Program-made: the position numbers and the translations under genes
Shown here: in pieces, positions 9,511 to 19,258 of the stretch
Position numbering within the stretch: position 1 is the first letter of the stretch
Layout: each line of letters starts with the position of its first letter
Origin: Pseudomonadales bacterium
Lineage (GTDB): Bacteria > Pseudomonadota > Gammaproteobacteria > Pseudomonadales > Azotimanducaceae
Direction: 5' to 3'
Length of the DNA: 64,000 nucleotides
NCBI GenBank assembly: GCA_011525295.1
Contig: WTGV01000036.1
Span: forward strand, 1-64,000
The notes under the pieces: model-generated
Databases searched by the model: none
The model's input: the letters and a program-made list of their open reading frames with translations, nothing else
Told to the model about the DNA's origin: nothing

Positions 9511-12195
9511 CTACAACTCTACCTTTAATCCTCGATTCACAACATCACTTAGATCTTTCGATTGCATCGTTCCTGCAATCGTACGGAGTGCTCCTTGCAT
9601 TAACGCCCGTCGTTTGGGTCCAAACCGGTTCCATCGAGTCAGAACCGTAGCAAGTCTTGCCGCAAGTTGCGGATTCGTCGTTTCCAACTCAATGATCTTT
9701 TCAGCGAGATATTGATATCCTTCCCCGCTCAAATCGTGGAAATTCTTGTAATTCGAAGTGAAGGCTCCGTATACGCTACGCACTCTATTCGGATTAGTCT
9801 TGTTGAATGCTTGATGTTTCTCTAAAAATTTCACCCTGTCAATCGCGCCTGGAAGCGTACACATGATTTGGCACGAGAACCAATTATTCACGACGAAGGC
9901 TTCGTGTTCAAAACGCGAGTAAAACTCGTCGATCACTTCTTGTTTGGTACCTTGCACCTGCTCTGGTAGTTCAAGCAATTGAACGAAGTTTGCTAAACGA
10001 TCGGTCAAATTGTCAGCGCTCGTGAAGTTGTCTTGGAGCAAGTTTCCTATTGACTGCGGATGCTTCTTACCCATTCCTCGTCGCAAATACACTAGTGCGG
10101 CGTGCCGCGTGGCTCGACGATTGACAGCTTCACGAGAAGTTTCATAAGACGATTCCGCAGGATGTTGGACGTAAAGATCCTCCCACAGTTGTAACAACTC
10201 ATCTGCGAGAAACTGAGCTAATTCGTCTCGATTCGCAACACTCTCATCAAAATCCGCACCGGGATTCGCATCCAATACGTTGAACACGGAAGGCGGCTGT
10301 AGCATAGCATTTAACAACGACTTACGTTCACTACCGTTCTCACATTCCTGTATTTGCTCGATTAAACATGTTGTTAGCTCAGCAACTCGTTCAAGTTCAA
10401 CGCTTCGATTCAAGATAAAGCGACCATAAATCGATCGCATCGCATTCCACTTGGTGAAGCCATCGCTATCGTGCGCCGCAAGCATCTCAAGTTGATCGAC
10501 AGTTTGTGGGTAGTCAACATATACAGGGGCAGAAAAACCTCTCAAAAAGCTCACTGTTGCACCTTCTGGTACGCCGTGAAACTCAATCGAATCTTTGGCA
10601 TTCTTCAAATGTACTATCAAAGTGCCATCTTCGTTTGGATTCTCTACATGCATATCTGATCGACAGTTGATGTCGTACCCATTCCGTTTTCCAGTCTGTC
10701 CAAGAACTTCTTTTCCCTTCGAGTCAATCATTCCAATGGCAAGAGGGATGTGAAATGGTTCTTTTTGAGGTTGATTCGGAGTTGGTTCACATCGCTGAGC
10801 GATTTCCAACTTCATAGATTTTTCCTCTTGAGTTTCAGAAACCATTAATCTAGGAGTGCCCGCTTGAACGTACCAACGGAAAAACTGTGACAGGTCCAGT
10901 CCCGAAGCATCGCTGACTGCTCGCGCGAAGTCTTCGATGGTTACGGCTTGACCGTCGTGCCGATCAAAATACAGGTCAGTCGACCGTCGCCACCTATCTT
11001 TTCCCATCATCGTATGCATCATCCGCAGTACTTCGGCACCCTTCTGATAAATCGTCGCTGTGTAAAAATTCGTGATCGCGGTATAGTGATCAGGTCGCAC
11101 TGGGTGTGCTAACGCACTAGCGTCTTCTGGGAACTGCGCAGCTTGCAAACCTGCGACTGTTTGAATTCGTACTGTCGTTGCACCCACCGTTGATTCGCTA
11201 AACTGCGTATCGCGAAATACGGTAAACCCTTCCTTCAGACTGAGTTGAAACCAATCTCGACAAGTCACGCGGTTCCCGCTCCAATTGTGGAAATATTCGT
11301 GTGCAATGATGCCTTCAATCCGTTCATATGCACCATCAGTCGTCGTATCAGGATCTGCTAACAACGCACTTGCATTGAATATGTTCAGACCTTTGTTCTC
11401 CATCGCCCCAAAGTTGAAATCATCTACAGCAACAATCATGAAGCGATCTAAGTCGTACTCGCGACCATAAGCCTCTTCGTCCCACTTCATCGAACGTTTT
11501 AGGCAATCCATGGCCCAATTGCATCGATCCTTGTATTTGTGCTCCGTATAGATGGTTAACCGAACCTTTCTTCCGGAACACGTTACAAATTCGTCCTCCA
11601 ACGCAGCTAGATTTCCTGCGACGAGTGCAAATAAATAGCTGGGCTTGCGAAAGGGATCATGCCAAGTTGCTGTGTGTCGATCCTCCGGTAGATCATCCTC
11701 GTGGATCAAATTTCCGTTCGACAGAAGGTTCGGAAATTTTGATTTATCGGCTTCGATGGTGGTTGTAAAAATACTTGACACATCCGGCCGATCGGGATAG
11801 TAAGTCATGCGCCGAAAACTCTCTGCTTCACACTGAGTGCAGAATAGGTTCGATGACTTGTATAGTCCCTCTAACGAGGTGTTCGTTTCCGGATGAATCT
11901 TTGTCGTAATAGAGAGGTTAAACGACTCCGGTACATCAAAAATAGTTAGTCCTTCTGCATCGACCGAATATTCATTGCTTGACAGTTCCTGACCATCGAC
12001 TGCTATACGTTCTAACTCAAGATGCTCTCCATCAAGGCGAATCGAGTTGGAAGTTGCACCATCTATTTCAAACTTCAAGTCTGAATCAACGAACGAACCA
12101 TCGTCAAATAAACGAAACTTAAGTTTAGTCTCATTCATTCGCCAACCGTAAGGCTGATATTCCGATAATCTAATTACTTTTTGGTCTGTTCTCAA
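9511..12195 (-). CDS. pepN: Aminopeptidase N
   Basis: An 894-residue M1-family zinc aminopeptidase of the E. coli PepN type, cleaving N-terminal residues from peptides in the cytoplasm. The substrate-binding GAMEN motif is at 263-267 and the zinc motif HEYFH at 299-303, with the third ligand E in LKEGFTVFRD near 322. The C-terminal helical domain is complete. The start is a TTG at 12195, giving an N terminus (KVIRLSEYQPYG) that aligns with the usual KYRxDYxxPDY region of PepN; an ATG 19 codons inside would remove part of it. There is no signal peptide. A short inverted repeat lies 35 bp upstream. Confidence 0.96.
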   Translation of the reverse strand: MRTDQKVIRLSEYQPYGWRMNETKLKFRLFDDGSFVDSDLKFEIDGATSNSIRLDGEHLELERIAVDGQELSSNEYSVDAEGLTIFDVPESFNLSITTKIHPETNTSLEGLYKSSNLFCTQCEAESFRRMTYYPDRPDVSSIFTTTIEADKSKFPNLLSNGNLIHEDDLPEDRHTATWHDPFRKPSYLFALVAGNLAALEDEFVTCSGRKVRLTIYTEHKYKDRCNWAMDCLKRSMKWDEEAYGREYDLDRFMIVAVDDFNFGAMENKGLNIFNASALLADPDTTTDGAYERIEGIIAHEYFHNWSGNRVTCRDWFQLSLKEGFTVFRDTQFSESTVGATTVRIQTVAGLQAAQFPEDASALAHPVRPDHYTAITNFYTATIYQKGAEVLRMMHTMMGKDRWRRSTDLYFDRHDGQAVTIEDFARAVSDASGLDLSQFFRWYVQAGTPRLMVSETQEEKSMKLEIAQRCEPTPNQPQKEPFHIPLAIGMIDSKGKEVLGQTGKRNGYDINCRSDMHVENPNEDGTLIVHLKNAKDSIEFHGVPEGATVSFLRGFSAPVYVDYPQTVDQLEMLAAHDSDGFTKWNAMRSIYGRFILNRSVELERVAELTTCLIEQIQECENGSERKSLLNAMLQPPSVFNVLDANPGADFDESVANRDELAQFLADELLQLWEDLYVQHPAESSYETSREAVNRRATRHAALVYLRRGMGKKHPQSIGNLLQDNFTSADNLTDRLANFVQLLELPEQVQGTKQEVIDEFYSRFEHEAFVVNNWFSCQIMCTLPGAIDRVKFLEKHQAFNKTNPNRVRSVYGAFTSNYKNFHDLSGEGYQYLAEKIIELETTNPQLAARLATVLTRWNRFGPKRRALMQGALRTIAGTMQSKDLSDVVNRGLKVEL

Positions 12196-12514
12196 TTAAG
12201 TGTCTCCATGTCTTTTGTGCAATAAAAAAGAGTGTGCTTACCGACTGTTATTGTTTTGTGCACACTCGCCTTGGATTTTAAGAATCTGTCAGTGAATGTA
12301 GTTCAGTCGCGCAGGAACAGAAACAGTTAAGATAGCCGCCGGTTCGATATAAGGTGTGCCTCTCAAAATAATAGGTCTATCACTCGATCGCCAACGTTTT
12401 CGAGCAACAACTAATCCAACCTAATGTTCTGTTAGCAGAATTTTTTACACCCCTTTTACATCGATTCACTTAAAACTTTGTGTTGGAATTTCAATCTGTT
12501 TGTAATATGCGCTC
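12196..12514. other. Intergenic region between divergent pepN and a Gfo/Idh gene
   Basis: A 319-bp divergent spacer that must carry promoters for both flanking genes. An 8-bp perfect inverted repeat, GAGTGTGC at 12230-12237 and GCACACTC at 12260-12267, lies close to the pepN start and could be an operator or hairpin in the pepN leader. No open frame of interest and no RNA gene was seen. Confidence 0.4.
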
Positions 12515-13651
12515 ATGAAAGTAGGAATTTGTGGACTAGGCGACAGATTGGGTTACCTAGCAAAGGTTTTTGCAGATACGATTCCAAATTTTGACATCGT
12601 CTGCTATGCCGATCCCGATCCGACAGGTTTTCGACGCATGGACGAACAACGTGTCCGTCGGTTACGAGGATTTAAGGATCTCGAAACGATGCTCGAGAAG
12701 GAACGTCTCGACTTGATAATGATTGGCTCACCAAATGTGTTTCATTGTGCCCAGTTGTGTCAGGCGCTAGAGGCCAGAGTAAAGATCTTCTGTGAAAAAC
12801 CGGTCGTCGTATCGGAAGACGAGACATTTAGACTATTACGCGAACTCAGAAAAGTAGGTACCGATCAAATCATGGTTGGACTCGTCTTACGCTATGCACC
12901 TTTATATCAAGATCTTGAAAAACTCACTCGAAAGGGAATCTTTGGCGACATCATCAGCATCGAAGCTGCAGAGCACATCCCACCTGTTCATGGTGCATTT
13001 TTCTTTCGAGATTGGCGACGTAAGACGAAATTTAGTGGCGGCTTTTTGTTGGAGAAGTGTTGCCACGATCTCGATCTATACGCTGGATTAGTTAACTCGC
13101 GTCCGCGCCGAGTTGCGAGTTTTGGGGGAAATTCCTTCTTTACACAGCGTCATCAACATCTTGCCGAGGAGCTAACGTACCAGCGGTGGCCTGCACAATG
13201 GCAAAGTACAGGGAGCTCGTTTTCTGGCGACGCCGATATAGTCGACCACCAAGTCGCTTTGGTAGAGTACAACAACGACGTTCGACTTTGTTTTCACACG
13301 AACACACACACACCAGACTCTTTTCGACGTTTTTGCGTAATAGGATCAAATGGCATGGTGGAAGGAGACTTTGTGCGAGGCTACCTCAAAGCATATAGTG
13401 CTGTGCCGCAGGAATGCACCTTTGATTCGACTTACACGCACGATGATCAGTCCATGCACTATGGCGCAGAGGAACAAATGGCACTCGATGTCGCTAACCA
13501 TTTAGAACACGGAACCCCTCTTCCCGTATCAGTGTTGGATGCACTGGAGGCTGGATTAACGGCGATCAAAATTGATGACGCTAGGCTTCGAGGCAAAATA
13601 TTGGACCTCAATTCGATGTGGGTACGATTTGACGATGCGATTAACTCGTAA
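12515..13651 (+). CDS. Gfo/Idh/MocA family NAD(P)-dependent oxidoreductase
   Basis: A 378-residue oxidoreductase of the glucose-fructose oxidoreductase / inositol dehydrogenase family. The N-terminal Rossmann part shows GICGLGDRLGYLAKVF and the adenine-binding acid in CYADPDP; the family EKP motif appears as FCEKPVVVSE near residue 90. The C-terminal half carries the substrate domain, including GGFLLEKCCHDLDLY, which resembles the catalytic histidine region of the family (HxxD). The substrate cannot be predicted; sugars and cyclitols are usual. It stands alone, with 183 bp before the next gene. Confidence 0.88.
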   Translation: MKVGICGLGDRLGYLAKVFADTIPNFDIVCYADPDPTGFRRMDEQRVRRLRGFKDLETMLEKERLDLIMIGSPNVFHCAQLCQALEARVKIFCEKPVVVSEDETFRLLRELRKVGTDQIMVGLVLRYAPLYQDLEKLTRKGIFGDIISIEAAEHIPPVHGAFFFRDWRRKTKFSGGFLLEKCCHDLDLYAGLVNSRPRRVASFGGNSFFTQRHQHLAEELTYQRWPAQWQSTGSSFSGDADIVDHQVALVEYNNDVRLCFHTNTHTPDSFRRFCVIGSNGMVEGDFVRGYLKAYSAVPQECTFDSTYTHDDQSMHYGAEEQMALDVANHLEHGTPLPVSVLDALEAGLTAIKIDDARLRGKILDLNSMWVRFDDAINS

Positions 13652-13834
13652 ATCGTCGATGCGCTGCAAGCAATTTTCTGGTTGGTACCAACTCAGAGTT
13701 TGAATCGAACAAAGTTGATTTTATGAGTGTAGATCATCCTTTCCTTACGATTCGTCCAAGAAATTCGACTCTTAGATGTACGGTACAATGGGGTTAAGTA
13801 TGGCGAATTTACAAATTTTTTCAGAGATCTAACA

Positions 13835-14797
13835 GTGCAAGCAGTAGACCAAGAAGTTCTGAATCAGATCTGTCACTGGTTAAGAACAGGACAGTCTTGC
13901 TGGCTCGCGACCGTCGTCGCAACTTATGGATCATCGCCACGTCCCATTGGTTCGTTATTTACCTGTAATACCGAAGCACTGGTTGTTGGTTCTCTTTCAG
14001 GTGGATGTGTGGAAGAAGATCTTGTCGAAAAATTAGTTAAGGGCGAACTAGCTAGCGACACGCCCTACTTTATGCGTTATGGTAAAACCGAAGAGGAAGC
14101 GACAAAATTTGGCCTTCCGTGCGGTGGTCAATTAGACATCGTAGTTGAACCACTGAAAGCACTGAACGAAACCTACTTGATATACAGTCAAATCAACTCG
14201 GTAATCGAGCAACGACGTTCTGTACGACGTTCTGTGAGACTCGACACAGGAGACACAAAAATATTCGAAACGAACACATATGCTCCTTTGGTTTACGAAG
14301 TGGACAGTAATCTTCTCGAGCAGACCTATGGACCACGACGTCAGCTCTTCATAATTGGTACGAACATGGTGGCACAATATGTGGCCGAATTCGCTCAGAA
14401 ATTAGACTTCCGCGTCACGGTTATCGATACAGATCAAACTAACATTGATTCGTTTCCAGTCTCTGGGGTCGAGAGAGTATGCGATTTACCCGATGAAGTA
14501 GTCCTCAGGCATGCCAACGACCAAAATTCCGCGATTGTAGCGTTGTCTCACGATCCTCGCTTAGATGATATGGCATTAATCGGTGCATTCGAAACACCTG
14601 CGTTCTATATCGGTGCGATGGGCTCCCAGAAGACGTCTGCCTCTCGGCGCGATCGATTGCGAGAACTAGGAGTTACTGAACACGCGCTGACCAGATTACA
14701 CGCACCTATTGGGTTCGATATTGGAAGCAAAACCCCACCTGAAATTGCCATTTCAATAATGGCTGAAATCACGCAAACACAATACAATAAAAACTAA
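13835..14797 (+). CDS. xdhC: XdhC/CoxI family protein
   Basis: A 320-residue XdhC-family protein. XdhC proteins bind molybdenum cofactor and help load its sulfurated form into xanthine dehydrogenase-type molybdenum hydroxylases. The N-terminal XdhC/CoxI domain shows TYGSSPRPIGSLF and GSLSGGCVEEDLVEKL; the C-terminal NAD-binding-like domain shows RQLFIIGTNMVAQYVAEFA and the closing GFDIGSKTPPEIAISIMAEI. The start is a GTG at 13835. No molybdenum hydroxylase subunit genes are adjacent, but a MobA/MocA-like transferase lies 2.5 kb downstream on the same strand, the usual functional partner, after two thioredoxin-like genes. Confidence 0.92.
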   Translation: MQAVDQEVLNQICHWLRTGQSCWLATVVATYGSSPRPIGSLFTCNTEALVVGSLSGGCVEEDLVEKLVKGELASDTPYFMRYGKTEEEATKFGLPCGGQLDIVVEPLKALNETYLIYSQINSVIEQRRSVRRSVRLDTGDTKIFETNTYAPLVYEVDSNLLEQTYGPRRQLFIIGTNMVAQYVAEFAQKLDFRVTVIDTDQTNIDSFPVSGVERVCDLPDEVVLRHANDQNSAIVALSHDPRLDDMALIGAFETPAFYIGAMGSQKTSASRRDRLRELGVTEHALTRLHAPIGFDIGSKTPPEIAISIMAEITQTQYNKN

Positions 14798-14819
14798 CTC
14801 TGAGTTCCTGGAGAAGTAC

Positions 14820-16529
14820 ATGAAACAGACTCAATTGGTAAGGTGCGCTGGAATGCTTGCCGTTGTCGTAGCAAGTGTGAGTAACTCAATAGCTTTTGCC
14901 GGAACGTTTACTGTCCGAGGAACTCTCATCTCGGACGACCCTGAATCGTCGATAAATACCGAATCCACAACACCATCGCCTCTTGAGGAAGCGAAGGTCA
15001 ACGTAATTCTTCGAGATACCACACCACCTTCCTCAAACGTGCTCGTATCAGGCAACATGCAAGACGGCGAAATTTCACTAATCGGAGAAATCGATACAGC
15101 AACACAAGTGACCATATCGGTAGATGTCGGTCTAGAAACTCCACTAGAGCTCGATGCAGTGGTAGCACCTGATAGGGAAGTGACATTTGCGTTATTGGAA
15201 TGGCCTACCGTATTGGCTTTCCTTGGTGCTGTAAATTCAACCAAAGACACGTCGCAACAGTTCAAAATCTACGGAAACCTGAGCTCTGTAAATTTCGACT
15301 TACAGCATGCGACCGTGTTGGCGCGAGTCCTAAAAAGAGACACGCTAGGGGAAGTTTCTATCACAAACTGGCACGTTTTGTTGAAGAATGATCGGTTTGA
15401 AATTGTTGGCGAAATCACGGAACCTCGAGTTGTAAATGTCTTTATATATAAAGGTGCCAACTACACTCAAACGCAAGCTGTCATCGAACCTGGAGCAGAA
15501 ATTGAACTCACTACACCCAGCGGTTCTTTCAAAGACATAATCGCCACTTCTCCGTCAGGTGCTGGAATGCACGCTACGTTAATTGACAGTTGGCAACAAG
15601 CTGACGAATATTGGTCAACCAAACGAACTTATATAGCCGCGCTCAATAGTTATCAGAAAGAGTTGCTTGAACAAAGAACCGAAAACGTTCGGTCGAGTCC
15701 GCAACCAAGTGAAGAGGTGTCTTCATCGGATGACCAGTCGTCGGTTGAACCAGAAGTTGCCGACGATGAGAGCGACGAGTGTTCAAAGTTTGCGCTTCAA
15801 AGAAGAAATGTACGACGTCAAGCAGCGACCCCAACCGAAGTTCCAGAACATGTCAAAATACTCCGACAGCTAAACAGACTTAGACTCGACCCTCTCGAAG
15901 ACATAGCGCAACAAGCAGATCGTCCAATTGATGCATTGCTTGCATTAGATCTGGGAGCCTTCTGGGGAGAACCTGAACGGCAGACGGTCTACGACCGACT
16001 TGAGCAGGCTCTGGATTCGGAGATCGTCAAACGTCGAGTCATACACGACCGTAATGACCATGCCCGATACCTGAGTCAACAAGAAAAAATATTTTCTCTT
16101 TTTGTTGGGACAAAAGCACCGGAATTCTCATTAACGAGTCTTGAAGGACCAGAGATCAAACTCTACGACGTAGTCAAAGAGCATCAATACGTACTACTCG
16201 AATTTTGGGCCTCTTGGTGCGGTCCTTGTATTAAAGCACTCCCTGATCTCATAGAGATGTACTCTAATCGTGATAGTGAACAGTTTGAAATAGTCTCTGT
16301 TTCCATCGACAGAAATCGCACTTTGTGGGAAGCAGCATCAGAAAAACATGAACTTCCTTGGATCAACCTAGGTGAAACGAACCTTTCTGACACCGGAGTG
16401 TCGTCTATCTATGGAGTTAGGTACGTCCCAAAGAATTATTTACTCGATAGCAATGGATGCATAGTGCAGAAAGATGTTAGCACATCTCAGCTCGAACGAT
16501 TTCTGGCTACCGCTGGCGATCGCGAGTAA
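14820..16529 (+). CDS. Secreted thioredoxin-fold protein (TlpA-like) with long N-terminal domain
   Basis: A 569-residue exported protein. A signal peptide (residues 1-27, ending SNSIAFA) leads into a beta-rich region of two apparent repeats (about 28-125 and 140-235) resembling the DUF4369-type N-terminal domains of large TlpA proteins, then an acidic linker (EVSSSDDQSSVEPEVADDE), a helical stretch and a C-terminal AhpC/TSA-TlpA thioredoxin fold from about residue 430 with the redox motif WASWCGPC. It should act in the periplasm as a thiol-disulfide reductant. It begins 22 bp after xdhC and is followed by a second TlpA-like gene. The long architecture is more usual in Bacteroidetes, so transfer is possible but unproven. 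Confidence 0.85.
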   Translation: MKQTQLVRCAGMLAVVVASVSNSIAFAGTFTVRGTLISDDPESSINTESTTPSPLEEAKVNVILRDTTPPSSNVLVSGNMQDGEISLIGEIDTATQVTISVDVGLETPLELDAVVAPDREVTFALLEWPTVLAFLGAVNSTKDTSQQFKIYGNLSSVNFDLQHATVLARVLKRDTLGEVSITNWHVLLKNDRFEIVGEITEPRVVNVFIYKGANYTQTQAVIEPGAEIELTTPSGSFKDIIATSPSGAGMHATLIDSWQQADEYWSTKRTYIAALNSYQKELLEQRTENVRSSPQPSEEVSSSDDQSSVEPEVADDESDECSKFALQRRNVRRQAATPTEVPEHVKILRQLNRLRLDPLEDIAQQADRPIDALLALDLGAFWGEPERQTVYDRLEQALDSEIVKRRVIHDRNDHARYLSQQEKIFSLFVGTKAPEFSLTSLEGPEIKLYDVVKEHQYVLLEFWASWCGPCIKALPDLIEMYSNRDSEQFEIVSVSIDRNRTLWEAASEKHELPWINLGETNLSDTGVSSIYGVRYVPKNYLLDSNGCIVQKDVSTSQLERFLATAGDRE

Positions 16530-16636
16530 ACCAGCAACGCTAGCTGCGCGACCTCTCCTTTGAATTAAGCTCTATTTGCCACTGTGAAAGGTAGACATCG
16601 TAGGCCTAAACCGGCTCGGTGATTCTCTCGAGATTG

Positions 16637-17215
16637 ATGACAAAACAAACGCGACAGTTGACAGCTTCTCGAACTGCGAAAGTTTGGTTGTGTGTATCGA
16701 TTGTTTGTGCTGCGAGCTTAATCGTCTTTTCCGTTAAGAGTTGTGCGTTCGTTAATTCTGATCAGTCGCTTCGAATTGGTACGCGAGCACCAGACTTTCA
16801 ACTTACCGATTTGGACGGAGACGAAGTCGTCCTAAGTGAAATAGTTGCTCGAACGGAGTATGTTCTCATAGAATTTTGGGCATCTTGGTGTGGTCCATGC
16901 GTAGCCAAGATTCCTGACCTCAAGACCGTCTATACTCAGTACAACAATGGATTGTTGGAAGTCATTTCTATTGCTCGTGAGGCGACCGCCCTTGATTGGA
17001 CCAAAGCAACAAAGAAATATGATCTACCATGGATAAACTTAGCGGAACTAGGGGAGTATCGCGGAGAAGTAGGTGAAGCGTACGGGCTCGTTGGGCTCCC
17101 TTTGAACTACTTAGTACGTCAAGATGGAACCATCATCGCAAAAGACATATCAATTGATACACTCAAAACTGTTCTGAGTAACCAGCCAAATTCACAGGAA
17201 GGTTCCAGACACTAG
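16637..17215 (+). CDS. TlpA-like periplasmic thioredoxin
   Basis: A 192-residue membrane-anchored or exported thioredoxin. A hydrophobic segment (residues ~18-38, VWLCVSIVCAASLIVFSV) is followed by a TlpA domain with the redox motif WASWCGPC and the family cis-proline region LVGLPLNYLVRQDG. Its catalytic domain is clearly similar to that of the preceding gene (RTEYVLIEFWASWCGPCVAK against HQYVLLEFWASWCGPCIKA), so the pair are paralogous in that domain. I use ATG 16637; a GTG at 16619 in the same frame adds six residues. Substrates are unknown. Confidence 0.87.
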   Translation: MTKQTRQLTASRTAKVWLCVSIVCAASLIVFSVKSCAFVNSDQSLRIGTRAPDFQLTDLDGDEVVLSEIVARTEYVLIEFWASWCGPCVAKIPDLKTVYTQYNNGLLEVISIAREATALDWTKATKKYDLPWINLAELGEYRGEVGEAYGLVGLPLNYLVRQDGTIIAKDISIDTLKTVLSNQPNSQEGSRH

Positions 17216-17337
17216 TTCATGTCTTTGATAATCGAACTGTTCTCTATATCACTGAGCACTACCCTACAAGCGAAAATTTGCCTCCGAAAGGGTCAAAAAT
17301 CAGATGTTCGGTACCCGTCTACCAGACAGCATCATCA

Positions 17338-17946
17338 ATGTTGGTAAATCCAAGTACAGATTCTCTTCGTGGAACATCGATACTCTTGGCTGCTGGCGCT
17401 TCTGTCCGTTTTGGTTCCGATAAGAGGAACATTCCGTTTGCCAACACTACGCTCTTGCAACACACTGTGGGTCTGTATTCATCGGTCTTTTACAAAGTCC
17501 TCCTAGTGTTAAGGGAACAAGCAGACGTTAACTTGAGTTCGCTGCCCGAAAACGTTGAAATGGTTATCGCCAACGAAGCACGTTTTGGCCTTTCACAAAG
17601 CTTGCGGGCTGGAGTAAAGCAAGCTCTTAGCGAGCCTTGGATCGTCATTGGTTTAATGGATATGCCTTACGTAACAAAGCAGACTCTCAAAAGTCTAGCT
17701 GTGCGAATGGATAGCACCAAGGCATCGATAATTCGACCTCGTTTTAATAAGCAATACGGAAATCCGGTCGGATTTAAACAAGAGTGTTATTCTGATTTAT
17801 GTGAGTTGACTGGTGACGAAGGAGCTCGTACGCTCTTTAGTACCGGCAAGTTTGAAATAGACGCACTCGAGGTGGACGATCGAGGAATCCTAATTGATAT
17901 TGACACCCCGGAACAACTAAAGGAGTCAGCTAATCTAGCTCCGTAG
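17338..17946 (+). CDS. MobA/MocA-like molybdenum cofactor nucleotidyltransferase
   Basis: A protein of about 202 residues with an NTP-transferase (MobA-like, NTP_transf_3) fold. The nucleotide-binding signature ILLAAGASVRFGSDKR is at residues ~15-30, the metal-binding GLMDMPYV near residue 105, and the C-terminal VDIDTPEQ-like end is present as IDIDTPEQLKE. In the XdhC context the likely reaction is CTP transfer to molybdopterin (MocA type). The frame opens at TTG 17278, but ATG 17338 places the signature at the normal distance from the N terminus. Its stop is 5 bp from the stop of convergent nadK. Confidence 0.85.
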   Translation: MLVNPSTDSLRGTSILLAAGASVRFGSDKRNIPFANTTLLQHTVGLYSSVFYKVLLVLREQADVNLSSLPENVEMVIANEARFGLSQSLRAGVKQALSEPWIVIGLMDMPYVTKQTLKSLAVRMDSTKASIIRPRFNKQYGNPVGFKQECYSDLCELTGDEGARTLFSTGKFEIDALEVDDRGILIDIDTPEQLKESANLAP

Positions 17947-17951
17947 AACTA

Positions 17952-18839
17952 CTATCTATTAATTCCACCAAGTCGCGATCCCCAATCTAATTTGCTTCGA
18001 CAACTCTCATAGAAGTTGTGAGTCGTGGGGTACACAATGTTAAGTCCCTTGGGATTCTTACGAATGTAGACACGATCATATGGTTGAAGGATGAAGGGTT
18101 CTTGTGAGTCTGCGGTTACGAGTGGAAAGTCGTCTTCAGAATTCACAAACACAACAATCTCGGAGTCCCCCTTCACAACCAAAGGACGAGAAGTTAGAGT
18201 ATGTGGAAACATTGGTACGATCACAATCGCATCTAACGTCGGGTGCATTATCGGACCGCCAGCCGACAGAGCATATGCCGTGGATCCAGTGGGTGTAGAA
18301 ATTATCAATCCATCTGAACGTTGGGAATAAACGAACTCCTCATTGACATAAAGCGCGAAGTCCATCATCCTGGTGATCGACCCGGAGTTTACTACCACAT
18401 CGTTAAGGGCGATTCCGCGACGAATCAGTTCGTCGTCCCGCACGATAGAATGTTCAAGTAAAAAGTGAACTTCAAGTCGATAGCTACCTTGAAGAACGGC
18501 TAATAAACCAGCCTCAATGTGGTCTGGATAAATATCTGCAAGAAATCCCAATCGACCTCGATTTATCCCCAATACTGGTACATCGGTGTCTACTAGTTCT
18601 TTTGCAATTCCTAGGATACTTCCATCGCCACCAACAACAATCACTAAATCACAATCATGGAGTTCGGTCCGACTGACTACCTTGCCGTTGTCCCCAGCGA
18701 TTAACGAAGCAGTTTGTTCCTCAATGAATATGGCACGTTCGCTCTTTTGTAAAACGTCAACAACTTGATCTAGGGAATCAGTGATCGCAGGTTTGTCTAA
18801 CCGTCCAATAATCCCCACTCGTTGAAAATCAGCGAACAT
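17952..18839 (-). CDS. nadK: NAD kinase
   Basis: A 295-residue NAD kinase that phosphorylates NAD to NADP in the cytoplasm. The GGDGS motif is at 70-74, the conserved ND pair at 146-147 (GIALNDVVV) and the second glycine-rich motif STPTGSTAYALSAGGP starts at 181. Length and motif spacing match E. coli NadK (292 residues). ATG start; no N-terminal extension. It is convergent with the MobA/MocA-like gene and faces away from the zinc-ribbon gene across a ~190-bp AT-rich spacer that should carry its promoter. Confidence 0.97.
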   Translation of the reverse strand: MFADFQRVGIIGRLDKPAITDSLDQVVDVLQKSERAIFIEEQTASLIAGDNGKVVSRTELHDCDLVIVVGGDGSILGIAKELVDTDVPVLGINRGRLGFLADIYPDHIEAGLLAVLQGSYRLEVHFLLEHSIVRDDELIRRGIALNDVVVNSGSITRMMDFALYVNEEFVYSQRSDGLIISTPTGSTAYALSAGGPIMHPTLDAIVIVPMFPHTLTSRPLVVKGDSEIVVFVNSEDDFPLVTADSQEPFILQPYDRVYIRKNPKGLNIVYPTTHNFYESCRSKLDWGSRLGGINR

Positions 18840-19032
18840 TATTGGGAAAACTGGTTGCCCAATGTTGCGATCTGGGTAGCATAACCAAGTTTACAAGCTT
18901 TATATGCTTTTTTGTATATAATTTTTTAATCCTACAGTAGTAAGTTAGCTGTGCTACAAACTGATGTATCGACTCCGGTTACGCCACTGCCGGAATTACA
19001 GAAAATCGCAACCGACTAAGGAGTAAAACCCG

Positions 19033-19251
19033 ATGGACAAGGAGCCCACAAGTCCAAAGTGTCCTAGTTGTGGCGTCGCTGGAATTGAACATTTTGTTAG
19101 TAAAGAAAGTACCTCGCGAAGTCGCTATCGAGAACCGTGGTTTTTTGTGATTTACTGCGACCAGTGTGGTCATGTGTATAACGTGATCGCGAAACATGTT
19201 TTTGCACAAACCGCGACCCGAGTAGTCTTACCGAATGAGAACGTCGAATAA
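19033..19251 (+). CDS. Small zinc-ribbon protein
   Basis: A 72-residue protein with two CxxC knuckles, KCPSCG (residues 9-14) and YCDQCGHVYN (~42-51), separated by about 30 residues, forming a predicted zinc ribbon. The layout and the closing GHVYNVIAKHVF resemble small conserved proteins of unknown function in many bacteria. The ATG is preceded by AAGGAG at 19018-19023, a strong ribosome binding site that supports this as a real gene. It is convergent with the aromatic amino acid hydroxylase gene, 7 bp apart. Function is unknown; nucleic-acid or protein binding is possible. Confidence 0.75.
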   Translation: MDKEPTSPKCPSCGVAGIEHFVSKESTSRSRYREPWFFVIYCDQCGHVYNVIAKHVFAQTATRVVLPNENVE

Positions 19252-19258
19252 ACTCATG

